Shown piece by piece: positions 13,336 to 19,427 of a DNA stretch of 19,427 nucleotides. Source of the DNA: Pollutimonas bauzanensis_A (GTDB lineage: Bacteria > Pseudomonadota > Gammaproteobacteria > Burkholderiales > Burkholderiaceae_B); assembly GCF_040393045.1 (NCBI RefSeq), contig NZ_JBEBUX010000074.1:1-19427 (forward strand). The letters run 5' to 3'. Both the position numbers and the translations under genes were made by a program. Under the pieces are notes generated by a model. That model was not told the origin of the DNA and made no database searches. It saw only the letters and a program-made list of their open reading frames with translations. Numbering within the stretch: position 1 is the first letter of the stretch; each line of letters begins with the position of its first letter.

Positions 13336-13977
13336 ATGACCGTTGCTATCTCAAGCCTCATTGCGCTTGCCCTCGTGCTTTTATCTTATCTGCTGGGATC
13401 CGTGTCCTTTGCTGTCGTAGTCAGCCGAGTCATGGGCCTGCAAGATCCCCGTACTTTTGGGTCGAAAAACCCCGGCGCCACCAACGTACTAAGAACCGGC
13501 AACAAGGCAGCGGCAGCGCTGACTTTGGTGGGCGATGCCGCCAAAGGATGGGCCGCGGTTTTTATAGCGTCATATGCCGCACAACAATTTGCGTTGCCCA
13601 CCGCCGTCATTGCTGCCTGCGCCGTGGCCGTTTTTCTTGGCCACGTTTATCCTGTATTCCTGAAGTTCAAAGGCGGCAAAGGTGTCGCCACCGCGTTGGG
13701 CGTGCTGCTGGGGCTGAACCCCTGGCTGGCACTGGCCACAGTCGGTACCTGGCTGATCATTGTATACGTCAGCCGGTACTCATCCTTGTCGTCCATCATC
13801 GCGGCTATTTTTGCACCTTTGTACTATTTGCTAGGCGGCAACGTTGCATGGGAACTACGCCCATCGATCGCGCTGGCGATCGTCATCATCAGTGTCGTGC
13901 TTTTGTTCCGCCATCGCGCAAATATTAGCCGCCTGATGACCGGAAAAGAAAGTCGCATAGGCGGCAAGAAACAGTAA
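13336..13977 (+). CDS. plsY: Acyl-phosphate:glycerol-3-phosphate acyltransferase PlsY
   Basis: PlsY is an inner-membrane enzyme that moves the acyl group of acyl-phosphate to glycerol-3-phosphate, making lysophosphatidate for phospholipid synthesis. The 213-residue product has about five hydrophobic helices and all three family motifs: LLGSVSFAVVVSR (19-31), GSKNPGATNVLR (42-53), the glycerol-phosphate site, and GHVYPVFLKFKGGKGVAT (102-119). I chose the ATG at 13336 because it starts the first helix and has GGAG upstream; an in-frame ATG at 13261 would read through the promoter region. It is convergent with tsaD, 39 bp away, with no visible terminator between them. Confidence 0.94.
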   Translation: MTVAISSLIALALVLLSYLLGSVSFAVVVSRVMGLQDPRTFGSKNPGATNVLRTGNKAAAALTLVGDAAKGWAAVFIASYAAQQFALPTAVIAACAVAVFLGHVYPVFLKFKGGKGVATALGVLLGLNPWLALATVGTWLIIVYVSRYSSLSSIIAAIFAPLYYLLGGNVAWELRPSIALAIVIISVVLLFRHRANISRLMTGKESRIGGKKQ

Positions 13978-14016
13978 CCCCACCGAAGAATGCCTGCCTG
14001 CGCGGCCCTTGCGACA

Positions 14017-15069
14017 CTACACTGCAGAGGCGGCCAGGCAAATATCTTGTAGATCCCACCGCGGTTTTACCGTAAATGCGTGGCGCATATCCGACAGGTC
14101 GACCAGACCTGCATTGACACGCATCGCCGCCGCAAAGGCGATCATTGCGCCGTTGTCCGTACACAAGTCCAACGGGGGAAAATACACTTGCGCCCCCAGC
14201 TTGTTCATGGCCTGAACCAGTTTCGCGCGCAAATGGCTATTTGCACCCACGCCGCCGGCCACAACCAGCCGTTTCAAACCCGTTTGTTTCATGGCCTTGA
14301 TGGACTTGGCCGCCAATACGTCAACAATAGCGGCTTCAGTTGCAGCGGCCAGGTCGGCCCGTTGCTGTGCGGTCAACTGTCCGCCAGCCTTTTCAAGATT
14401 TCTGACCCGAGTCAGTACAGCCGTTTTCAAACCACTGAAACTGAAATCCAGATCTCGGCTATGCAGCATAGGTCTGGGCAAATCGTAGACGGCAGCGTCG
14501 CCCTGTTCAGCCAGCCGGGATAACGCTGGGCCGCCGGGATAGCCCAGCCCCATCAACTTCGCGGTTTTATCGAAAGCCTCGCCAGCGGCGTCATCCAGGG
14601 TTTCACCCAGCAATTGATAATCGCCTACGCCATCGACACGCATGAGCTGCGTATGTCCGCCCGAAACCAGCAGCGCCACGAACGGAAAGTCTGGCCGGGG
14701 GGTCGCAAGCAAAGGCGATAGCAAATGGCCTTCCAGGTGATGAATAGGAATGGCCGGAAGGCCTCGTGCCCATGCGAACGACTGAGCCACACTGGCGCCG
14801 ACCAACAAAGCCCCCGCCAGCCCAGGGCCAGCGGTATAAGCCACAGCGCCGATGTCATCCGCAGTGATCCCCGCTGCCAGCATTACCTCGCGCGTAAGCG
14901 GCAACACGCGACGGATGTGATCTCGCGACGCCAGTTCAGGGACAACGCCGCCATATTCTTGATGCATGGCGATTTGGCTATGCAGGGAATGAGCCAGCAA
15001 ACCACGTTCGGTGCAGACCAAAGCCACACCGGTTTCATCGCACGAACTTTCAAAGCCAATAATAATCAT
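14017..15069 (-). CDS. tsaD: tRNA N6-threonylcarbamoyladenosine transferase TsaD
   Basis: TsaD, with TsaB and TsaE, transfers threonylcarbamoyl from its adenylate to A37 of tRNAs reading ANN codons, an essential modification. The 350-residue product shows the ASKHA-fold start GFESSCDETGVAL (5-17), the metal-binding HHLEGH (110-115, with His111 and His115), LVSGGHTQL and GETLDDAAGEAFDK, and close to the C-terminus LDLCTDNGAMIA with the third metal ligand Asp. Length is normal. The start MIIIGFESSCDE is the usual one. It is transcribed leftward, convergent with plsY and divergent from the purine permease. No rpsU, dnaG or rpoD lies nearby. Confidence 0.95.
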   Translation of the reverse strand: MIIIGFESSCDETGVALVCTERGLLAHSLHSQIAMHQEYGGVVPELASRDHIRRVLPLTREVMLAAGITADDIGAVAYTAGPGLAGALLVGASVAQSFAWARGLPAIPIHHLEGHLLSPLLATPRPDFPFVALLVSGGHTQLMRVDGVGDYQLLGETLDDAAGEAFDKTAKLMGLGYPGGPALSRLAEQGDAAVYDLPRPMLHSRDLDFSFSGLKTAVLTRVRNLEKAGGQLTAQQRADLAAATEAAIVDVLAAKSIKAMKQTGLKRLVVAGGVGANSHLRAKLVQAMNKLGAQVYFPPLDLCTDNGAMIAFAAAMRVNAGLVDLSDMRHAFTVKPRWDLQDICLAASAV

Positions 15070-15078
15070 GATCGCTAG

Positions 15079-15109
15079 TTTACAACCCCTGGCAAAACCG
15101 CTTTAAAAT
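15079..15109 (+). promoter_or_regulatory. Candidate promoter for the purine permease
   Basis: TTTACA (15079-15084) is followed by a 17-bp spacer and TTTAAA (15102-15107), or by 19 bp and TAAAAT (15104-15109). This would give a leader of about 50 bases. It starts ten bases beyond the tsaD start, so the region probably serves both divergent genes. Confidence 0.4.
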
Positions 15110-15165
15110 TCAGACCGCATTATCGTTTAAACAAGAAACATCTTCTTTTTCCTTAGGAATGCCAC

Positions 15166-16458
15166 ATGCTCGAAAGATTCTTCCAGTTACGTGAACACGG
15201 CACCACGGTGCGAACCGAAATACTGGCGGGCATAACGACCTTCCTGACCATGTCCTACATTATTTTCGTCAACCCAGAGATACTGTCCAGCACAGGCATG
15301 GATAAAAGCGCTGTTTTTGTCGCTACCTGCCTGGCCGCCGCGCTGGGCACGCTTATCATGGCCCTGCTCGCCAATTGGCCTATCGGAATGGCGCCGGGGA
15401 TGGGCTTGAATGCCTTCTTTGCATTTACCGTGGTCGGAGCGCTAGGCTACAGTTGGCAGCAAGCGCTTGGGGCTGTATTCATTTCGGGGGTTATCTTCCT
15501 GATTCTGACGCTTACAGGCGTACGCTCGTGGCTGATCGACGGCATACCGAAATCCTTGCGCTCGGCGATTGCAGCAGGCATTGGCTTGTTCCTGGCCATC
15601 ATCGCACTGGGCAGCTCGGGCATCGTCGTATCCAATCCGGCCACCAAAGTGGCGCTGGGCGACCTGACCTCAGCACCAGCGTTATTCGCAATATTGGGCT
15701 TTTTCATTATTGCCGCGCTTGACGCCTTGAAAATCAAGGGTGCAATCCTGATTGGCATTCTGGTGGTCACAATCTTGTCCATGCTGACCGGCAACAGTCA
15801 GTTCCAGGGCGTGTTCTCGGCTCCGCCCAGCCTGGCTCCTACCTTTTTCCAACTCGACATCATAGGCGCGTTGCATACGGGTTTTATCCATGTCATTCTT
15901 GTTCTGGTGTTGGTCGAGGTGTTCGATGCCACAGGCACCATGATAGGCGTGGCCAAGCGCGCCAACCTTATCCAGGAAGGGAAACCCAACCGCTTGGGCC
16001 GTGCCCTGATGGCTGACAGTACGGCAATTGTCGCCGGTTCATTCCTGGGCACCAGCAGCACCACCGCCTATGTTGAAAGCGCGTCCGGCGTGCAAGCAGG
16101 TGGGCGCACCGGCCTTACTGCACTTACCGTAGCCGTACTGTTCTTGCTTGCCTTGTTCCTGGCGCCTTTGGCTGGATCGGTGCCAGCCTACGCCACAGCC
16201 CCCGCCCTGCTTTATGTTGCGGGCCTGATGCTGCGTGAAATCACCGAAATCGACTGGAGCGAAATCACCGAGGCGACCCCCGCCGCACTGACCGCCATCA
16301 TCATGCCTTTTACCTACTCCATCGCCAACGGCCTGGCATTCGGCTTCATCAGCTATGTGGTGCTGAAGGCCGTCACCGGGAAATTCCGGCAAATTCATAT
16401 GGCTACCCTGTTGGTCGCCGTACTTTTCGTTATCAAGTACGCCTTTTTCCCGAATTAG
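15166..16458 (+). CDS. NCS2-family purine permease (AzgA/PbuG-like)
   Basis: 430-residue inner-membrane transporter of the AzgA-like branch of nucleobase permeases, which import adenine, guanine or hypoxanthine with protons. Seen: the typical start TVRTEILAGITTFLTMSYIIFVNP (14-37), GMAPGMGLNAFFAF (about 74-87), a core motif, EVFDATGTMIGVAKRANL (about 252-269) with the conserved acidic and Thr/Gly residues of the binding site, and GTSSTTAYVESASGVQAGGRTGL (about 293-315), diagnostic of the AzgA group. About twelve hydrophobic segments are visible. AGGA upstream supports the start at 15166. The exact base transported cannot be named from sequence. A strong terminator follows 80 bp after the stop codon, then a thioredoxin gene. 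Confidence 0.92.
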   Translation: MLERFFQLREHGTTVRTEILAGITTFLTMSYIIFVNPEILSSTGMDKSAVFVATCLAAALGTLIMALLANWPIGMAPGMGLNAFFAFTVVGALGYSWQQALGAVFISGVIFLILTLTGVRSWLIDGIPKSLRSAIAAGIGLFLAIIALGSSGIVVSNPATKVALGDLTSAPALFAILGFFIIAALDALKIKGAILIGILVVTILSMLTGNSQFQGVFSAPPSLAPTFFQLDIIGALHTGFIHVILVLVLVEVFDATGTMIGVAKRANLIQEGKPNRLGRALMADSTAIVAGSFLGTSSTTAYVESASGVQAGGRTGLTALTVAVLFLLALFLAPLAGSVPAYATAPALLYVAGLMLREITEIDWSEITEATPAALTAIIMPFTYSIANGLAFGFISYVVLKAVTGKFRQIHMATLLVAVLFVIKYAFFPN

Positions 16459-16538
16459 GCTTAGATATTGTTACGAACAGTAATCACGCTTCATTGGCAA
16501 AAACGTTAAACTCTTTCTTAAGTACATTTTATTTATTT

Positions 16539-16562
16539 AAAAAGCGGCTCAAGCCGCTTTTT
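16539..16562 (+). terminator. Strong intrinsic terminator
   Basis: AAAAAGCGGCT (16539-16549) and AGCCGCTTTTT (16552-16562) are perfectly complementary; the practical hairpin is GCGGC-TCAA-GCCGC with flanking A-run and T-run, a classic bidirectional intrinsic terminator. It lies 80 bp after the permease stop but ends only 14 bases before the thioredoxin ATG, so it can also act on transcription of that gene. Confidence 0.85.
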
Positions 16563-16576
16563 GTTTGGGGATACTT

Positions 16577-16960
16577 ATGAGCACCATAGATTTGACCAAG
16601 GACACTTTCCAGGCTGCTATCAAAGACAGCAAGCCCTTGATCGTGGACTTTTGGGCGCCTTGGTGTGGACCGTGCCGCAACTTTGCGCCGGTCTTCGACG
16701 AAGCCTCGACTCAGCACGAAGATATCACCTTTGCCAAGGTCAACACCGAAGACCAGCAGGAATTGGCCACCGGAATGGGCATACGGTCCATTCCTACGCT
16801 TATGGTGTTTCGTGAACAGGTTTTGCTTTTTTCCCAACCAGGTGCCCTGTCGGCGGGCCAGTTGCAAGAATTGATCGAGCAGGTAAAGAGCATCGACATG
16901 GACAAAGTACATGCCGAAATAGCCGCGCAGCAAAGCCAGGACGATAACGATTCTGCATAA
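16577..16960 (+). CDS. Thioredoxin-fold protein with WCGPC active site
   Basis: 127-residue cytosolic protein that likely reduces protein disulfides. It starts MSTIDLTKDTF, has the active site WAPWCGPC (redox cysteines Cys30 and Cys33), VNTEDQQELATGMGIRS, then the cis-proline motif SIPTLMVF (71-78, Pro73) and a C-terminal extension of about 20 Gln/Asp/Ala-rich residues beyond the usual fold. The active site is the standard thioredoxin one, but the divergence from TrxA suggests a second thioredoxin, so no symbol is given. The ATG at 16577 has GGGG seven bases upstream (16567-16570). Its own promoter is not clear; an intrinsic terminator ends 14 bases before the start codon. Convergent with the CoA-transferase gene. 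Confidence 0.9.
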   Translation: MSTIDLTKDTFQAAIKDSKPLIVDFWAPWCGPCRNFAPVFDEASTQHEDITFAKVNTEDQQELATGMGIRSIPTLMVFREQVLLFSQPGALSAGQLQELIEQVKSIDMDKVHAEIAAQQSQDDNDSA

Positions 16961-16967
16961 GCCCTTT

Positions 16968-16997
16968 CCCGCGTCGGGGCGCGCCAGGCCCCACGGG
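16968..16997. terminator. GC-rich hairpin between thioredoxin and CoA-transferase genes
   Basis: GGGGC (16976-16980) and GCCCC (16988-16992) form a 5-bp stem around a seven-base loop, with further broken pairing outward to 16968 and 16997. It occupies the 40-bp gap between two convergent genes and may stop transcription from both sides, although no T-run follows it. Confidence 0.4.
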
Positions 16998-17000
16998 ATT

Positions 17001-18152
17001 CTAGTCGCCTTCTGGCGCCATTTCAGCTCTCACCCGCTCTGTATGTTCGCCAAAACTCGGGGGCAATCTACGTAAAGCAGCAGGTGTGCGCGACAACTTG
17101 ATGGGCGAAGCAATCGCGCGGTAGCCGCCTTGCTCCAGCACCATCCCCCTATGCCTGGTATGCGGGTGATCCAAAATCTCCGCAACATTCAACACCGGTG
17201 CGGCAGGCACACCTTTCTTCAATAATACTTGCGCCAAATCGGCGGCAACGTGCTGCTTGAGCAAACCAGACAGTCTCGCCCTCAACTCGGCCCTATGCGC
17301 CAAACGATCCGCATTCGATGTGAACCTGGGATCTTGCGCCAGGTCGGTATCCTCAAGCACCTGAGCCAATAGTTCAAATTGGCGGTTATTGCCCACGGCC
17401 AAAAACAACTCCCCATCTTGTGTGGAAAATGACTCATAAGGCGCAATGTTCGGATGAGCATTGCCTGTACGCTGCGGAACGTTGTTGCTCAAGAAAAAAT
17501 TGGCGGCATGCGGGTGCAAAAGGGAAATTGCGCAATCGAACAAGGTGATGTCCAGAAACTGACCTTGATTGCTGCGGTGTCGCTCATTGACTGCCATGAG
17601 AATGGCCAAAGCCGCATTCAGGCCAGTCACCATGTCCACCACCGGCAAGCCTACTCGCGTTGGCTCGCTGTCGGCATCCCCGTTGACGCTCATCAGCCCA
17701 CACAGGGCCTGCGCGCACGCATCATAGCCTGGTAGCCCGCCCAAGGGCCCGTCGGCGCCGAACCCGCTGATGCGGCAATGGATAAGGCGGGGAAATTGCG
17801 CCTGCAGGGTTTCAGGACCAAGTCCCCATTTCTCGAGCGTCCCCGGTTTGAAGTTTTCTACCAGCACATCGGCGTCCTGCAGCAAGGTCTTGAGGAAAGC
17901 CTGTCCATCCGGCGCCGATAAATCCAGGCTCAATCCATACTTATTGCGGTTGACGCCAAGAAAATACGAGGCTGTCCCGTCCAGGAAGGGAGGACCCCAA
18001 CCGCGAGTCTCGTCCCCTGAAGGAGGTTCTATTTTGAAGACTTCTGCACCGTGATCACCAAGTATTTGCGTGCAATAAGGCCCGCCCAGCACGCGAGACA
18101 GATCTATCACCTTGCAGCCTTGTAGCGCGCCGCCATTCGTCATCTGATTCAT
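17001..18152 (-). CDS. CaiB/BaiF family (class III) CoA-transferase
   Basis: Class III CoA-transferases move CoA between carboxylic acids through enzyme-bound anhydrides. The 383-residue product has the N-terminal KVIDLSRVLGGPYCTQILGD (14-33), KIEPPSGDETRGWGPP (40-55), the Asn-Lys segment VNRNKYGLSLDL (68-79), ENFKPGTLEKWGL (99-111) and PGYDACAQALCGLMS (141-155), in which Asp144 is the expected nucleophile. The acyl substrate is not predictable; succinyl-CoA or acetyl-CoA are common donors in the family. ATG 18152 is preceded by ACGGAAC; the upstream ATG at 18206 would overlap the Bug gene by 43 bp. It starts 11 bp after the Bug gene stop, so the two are surely cotranscribed. Confidence 0.9.
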   Translation of the reverse strand: MNQMTNGGALQGCKVIDLSRVLGGPYCTQILGDHGAEVFKIEPPSGDETRGWGPPFLDGTASYFLGVNRNKYGLSLDLSAPDGQAFLKTLLQDADVLVENFKPGTLEKWGLGPETLQAQFPRLIHCRISGFGADGPLGGLPGYDACAQALCGLMSVNGDADSEPTRVGLPVVDMVTGLNAALAILMAVNERHRSNQGQFLDITLFDCAISLLHPHAANFFLSNNVPQRTGNAHPNIAPYESFSTQDGELFLAVGNNRQFELLAQVLEDTDLAQDPRFTSNADRLAHRAELRARLSGLLKQHVAADLAQVLLKKGVPAAPVLNVAEILDHPHTRHRGMVLEQGGYRAIASPIKLSRTPAALRRLPPSFGEHTERVRAEMAPEGD

Positions 18153-18163
18153 GTTGCGTTCCG

Positions 18164-19156
18164 TTAATCCAGCGATATATTGGCATTTTTGACTACCACT
18201 TCCCATTTGGGCACTTCACTGTCAATAAAAGCCCTCAGACCTTGCGGTGTTTGGTCAGTGGCTTCAACAATGCCCTGAGCCGTCAGCGTCTTCTTGATTT
18301 CCGGATCTTGCATAGCGTGCTTGAACGCGGCATTGAGCTTCTCGACAATGGGTGCAGGTGTGCCTTTGGGCGCGACAATGCCGAAGAAGACACTGACGTC
18401 ATACCCCTTAAGGCCTTGTTCAGCCAGCGTAGGCAGGTCAGGCAAAGCCGTTGACCTTTCCGCGCTGGCCAGCCCGATAGGCTGCAGTGTTTTATTATGA
18501 ATATGCGGCAACGCCGTCAGAATATCGGTAAATGACATCGATACTTGGCCGCCGAGCAAGTCATTCAGGGCTGGTCCGGTACCACGGTAAGGGATATGCA
18601 AAATGGATGTGCCCGCCAGTTCGTTAAACAGTACACCAGCGAGATGGGACGATGCGCCATTGCCCGAAGACGCATACGAAAGCTTATTTGGGTGATCCTT
18701 TGCGTAAGCCACTAGTTCTTGCAGATTTTTAGCAGGCAACGATGGATGGACGACCAAAATATTGGGAAGATGGCCAATCCGGATAATCGGCGCAAAGCTG
18801 GCGCGCGGATCGTATCCCAGTTTTTTGTACAGACTGACATTGATAGCCAAAGGGCCCGAAGTTCCAAATAAAATCGTGTAGCCATCGGGCTTGGAATTGG
18901 CGACGAACTCCGATCCAATATTGCCGCCGGCGCCCGACTTGTTCTCGACGATAACCGTCTGCGCCAGCGGCTCGGCCAGGCTTTGAGCCAGGCGCCGAGC
19001 CAATGCATCGGTAGGGCCGCCAGGAGGAAATGGCACGACAAGCTTTATGGATTGGGACGGATAGTTATCCGCAGCATTCGCTGCCAAGGCCGCGCTTGTC
19101 GCAGACAATCCCAAGGTCGTCGAGCAGGCGGCGGCAAGTAATAATAGTTTCTTCAT
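18164..19156 (-). CDS. Bug/TctC-family tripartite tricarboxylate transporter substrate-binding protein
   Basis: 330-residue periplasmic binding protein. A Sec signal peptide (1-25, ending AALA) precedes the mature part. Family motifs are clear: YPSQSIKLVVPFPPGGPTDALAR (32-54), VENKSGAGGNIG (about 70-81), DGYTILFGTSGPLAIN, HIPYRGTGPALNDLLGGQV and PIGLASAERSTALPDLPTLAEQG, then a C-terminal helix. Bug proteins are highly amplified in Bordetella and relatives; they bind carboxylates or related small molecules, and most have no partner permease nearby. None is seen here. GGAG nine bases before the ATG supports the start at 19156. It lies between a probable acyl-CoA dehydrogenase and a CoA-transferase, which suggests the ligand is a carboxylic acid later activated to a CoA ester (inference). 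Confidence 0.93.
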   Translation of the reverse strand: MKKLLLLAAACSTTLGLSATSAALAANAADNYPSQSIKLVVPFPPGGPTDALARRLAQSLAEPLAQTVIVENKSGAGGNIGSEFVANSKPDGYTILFGTSGPLAINVSLYKKLGYDPRASFAPIIRIGHLPNILVVHPSLPAKNLQELVAYAKDHPNKLSYASSGNGASSHLAGVLFNELAGTSILHIPYRGTGPALNDLLGGQVSMSFTDILTALPHIHNKTLQPIGLASAERSTALPDLPTLAEQGLKGYDVSVFFGIVAPKGTPAPIVEKLNAAFKHAMQDPEIKKTLTAQGIVEATDQTPQGLRAFIDSEVPKWEVVVKNANISLD

Positions 19157-19187
19157 TTGTATGTCTCCATTTATTTATAAGAAGTAA

Positions 19188-19213
19188 GGCCAGCCCAGTG
19201 CATTGGACCGGCC
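19188..19213. promoter_or_regulatory. Imperfect palindrome in the leader of the Bug gene
   Basis: A 26-bp sequence beginning GGCCAGCCCAG and ending TTGGACCGGCC pairs at 11 of 13 positions around TGCA, counting one G-U. It lies between the acyl-CoA dehydrogenase stop and the Bug gene start. It could be an operator, an intercistronic stem-loop or a weak terminator; no T-run follows directly. Confidence 0.4.
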
Positions 19214-19219
19214 TCGCGC

Positions 19220-19427
19220 TTAGAACAGCGCGTTCAGCAACCGGCTGTGATCCAGTTCGGGAACATCTCCTGCACAAGGGTCGCGAGGGGCCAAGCGATG
19301 CAACAGCACCAAGTCGGCGAGATCACTGCGGCTGTCGAGACCTTCATGCCTGGCTTCCGCACGCAGCCCTGCCAGGGAAACCACATGGTAAAGCGCCGAT
19401 GCGGCTTGCCGGGCTAGCTCTGAGCGC
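19220..19427 (-). CDS. C-terminal end of a probable acyl-CoA dehydrogenase (partial)
   Basis: The last 68 codons of a leftward gene whose start lies outside the window; TAA at 19222-19220. The peptide runs from RSELARQAASALYHVVSLAG to DHSRLLNALF and is helical, with DLADLVLLHRLAPRDPC, resembling the C-terminal helical segment (LARLVLRHRLLPQDPL type) of acyl-CoA dehydrogenases that lie beside CaiB and Bug genes in Alcaligenaceae. The flavin-binding and catalytic parts are not in view, so the family call rests on this tail and on context. The 63-bp gap to the Bug gene allows cotranscription. Confidence 0.6.
   Translation of the reverse strand, partial: RSELARQAASALYHVVSLAGLRAEARHEGLDSRSDLADLVLLHRLAPRDPCAGDVPELDHSRLLNALF

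Noticed and set aside
15070..15165. Purine riboswitch before the permease
   Set aside because: The leader after the likely promoter is too short and lacks the conserved junction and loop sequences of purine aptamers.

Overview
The window looks like a chromosomal segment of a betaproteobacterium of the order Burkholderiales, probably Alcaligenaceae (Bordetella/Pusillimonas/Achromobacter-like). This is an inference from protein families and gene neighbourhoods: a surE-pcm-nlpD block, a Bug-type solute-binding protein beside a CaiB/BaiF CoA-transferase and an acyl-CoA dehydrogenase, a PII protein and a YbdG-type channel, all at moderately high GC. Almost all of it is compact housekeeping DNA; I see no rRNA, tRNA, CRISPR array or intact transposase.

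Layout. 133-867 (-) RluF-like pseudouridine synthase, divergent from 904-1500 (+) ubiC. 1597-2133 (-) YaeQ family, 2185-3810 (-) gamma-glutamyltransferase-like protein, 3885-4223 (-) PII signal protein, 4250-5503 (-) YbdG/MscM mechanosensitive channel. 5622-7052 (+) argH. 7053-7938 is a gene-free, repeat-rich gap between the convergent argH and rlmD genes. 7939-9294 (-) rlmD, 9343-9981 (-) Spy/CpxP-like periplasmic protein, 10076-10861 (-) 3'-5' exonuclease, 10858-11649 (-) nlpD, 11668-12483 (-) pcm, 12468-13226 (-) surE. 13336-13977 (+) plsY converges with 14017-15069 (-) tsaD. 15166-16458 (+) purine permease, then a strong terminator and 16577-16960 (+) thioredoxin. 17001-18152 (-) CoA-transferase, 18164-19156 (-) Bug protein and 19220->19427 (-) the C-terminus of a probable acyl-CoA dehydrogenase form a catabolic/uptake cluster.

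How the genes work together. surE, pcm, nlpD and the exonuclease are transcribed leftward with overlapping or nearly touching ends (16 bp overlap, 18 bp gap, ATGA overlap), so they are very probably one operon for stress, repair and cell-wall functions; rpoS, which follows nlpD in many proteobacteria, is absent. The right-hand cluster pairs a periplasmic binding protein with CoA activation and probable acyl-CoA oxidation, suggesting uptake and breakdown of a carboxylic acid.

Most unusual feature. The 886-bp gap 7053-7938 holds two diverged copies, in opposite orientation, of one structured element (about 7127-7293 and 7695-7860). Each is closed by a perfect 21-bp terminal inverted repeat, and the two copies share three internal hairpins whose paired bases differ between copies while pairing is kept. 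Beyond each element, on the inner side, a shared tail (7316-7348 and 7640-7673) makes the whole a large imperfect inverted duplication. A 40-bp tandem duplication abuts one copy and a 15-bp tandem repeat lies just outside the other. It reads as an uncharacterised family of structured intergenic repeats or non-coding RNAs, possibly mobilised in trans.
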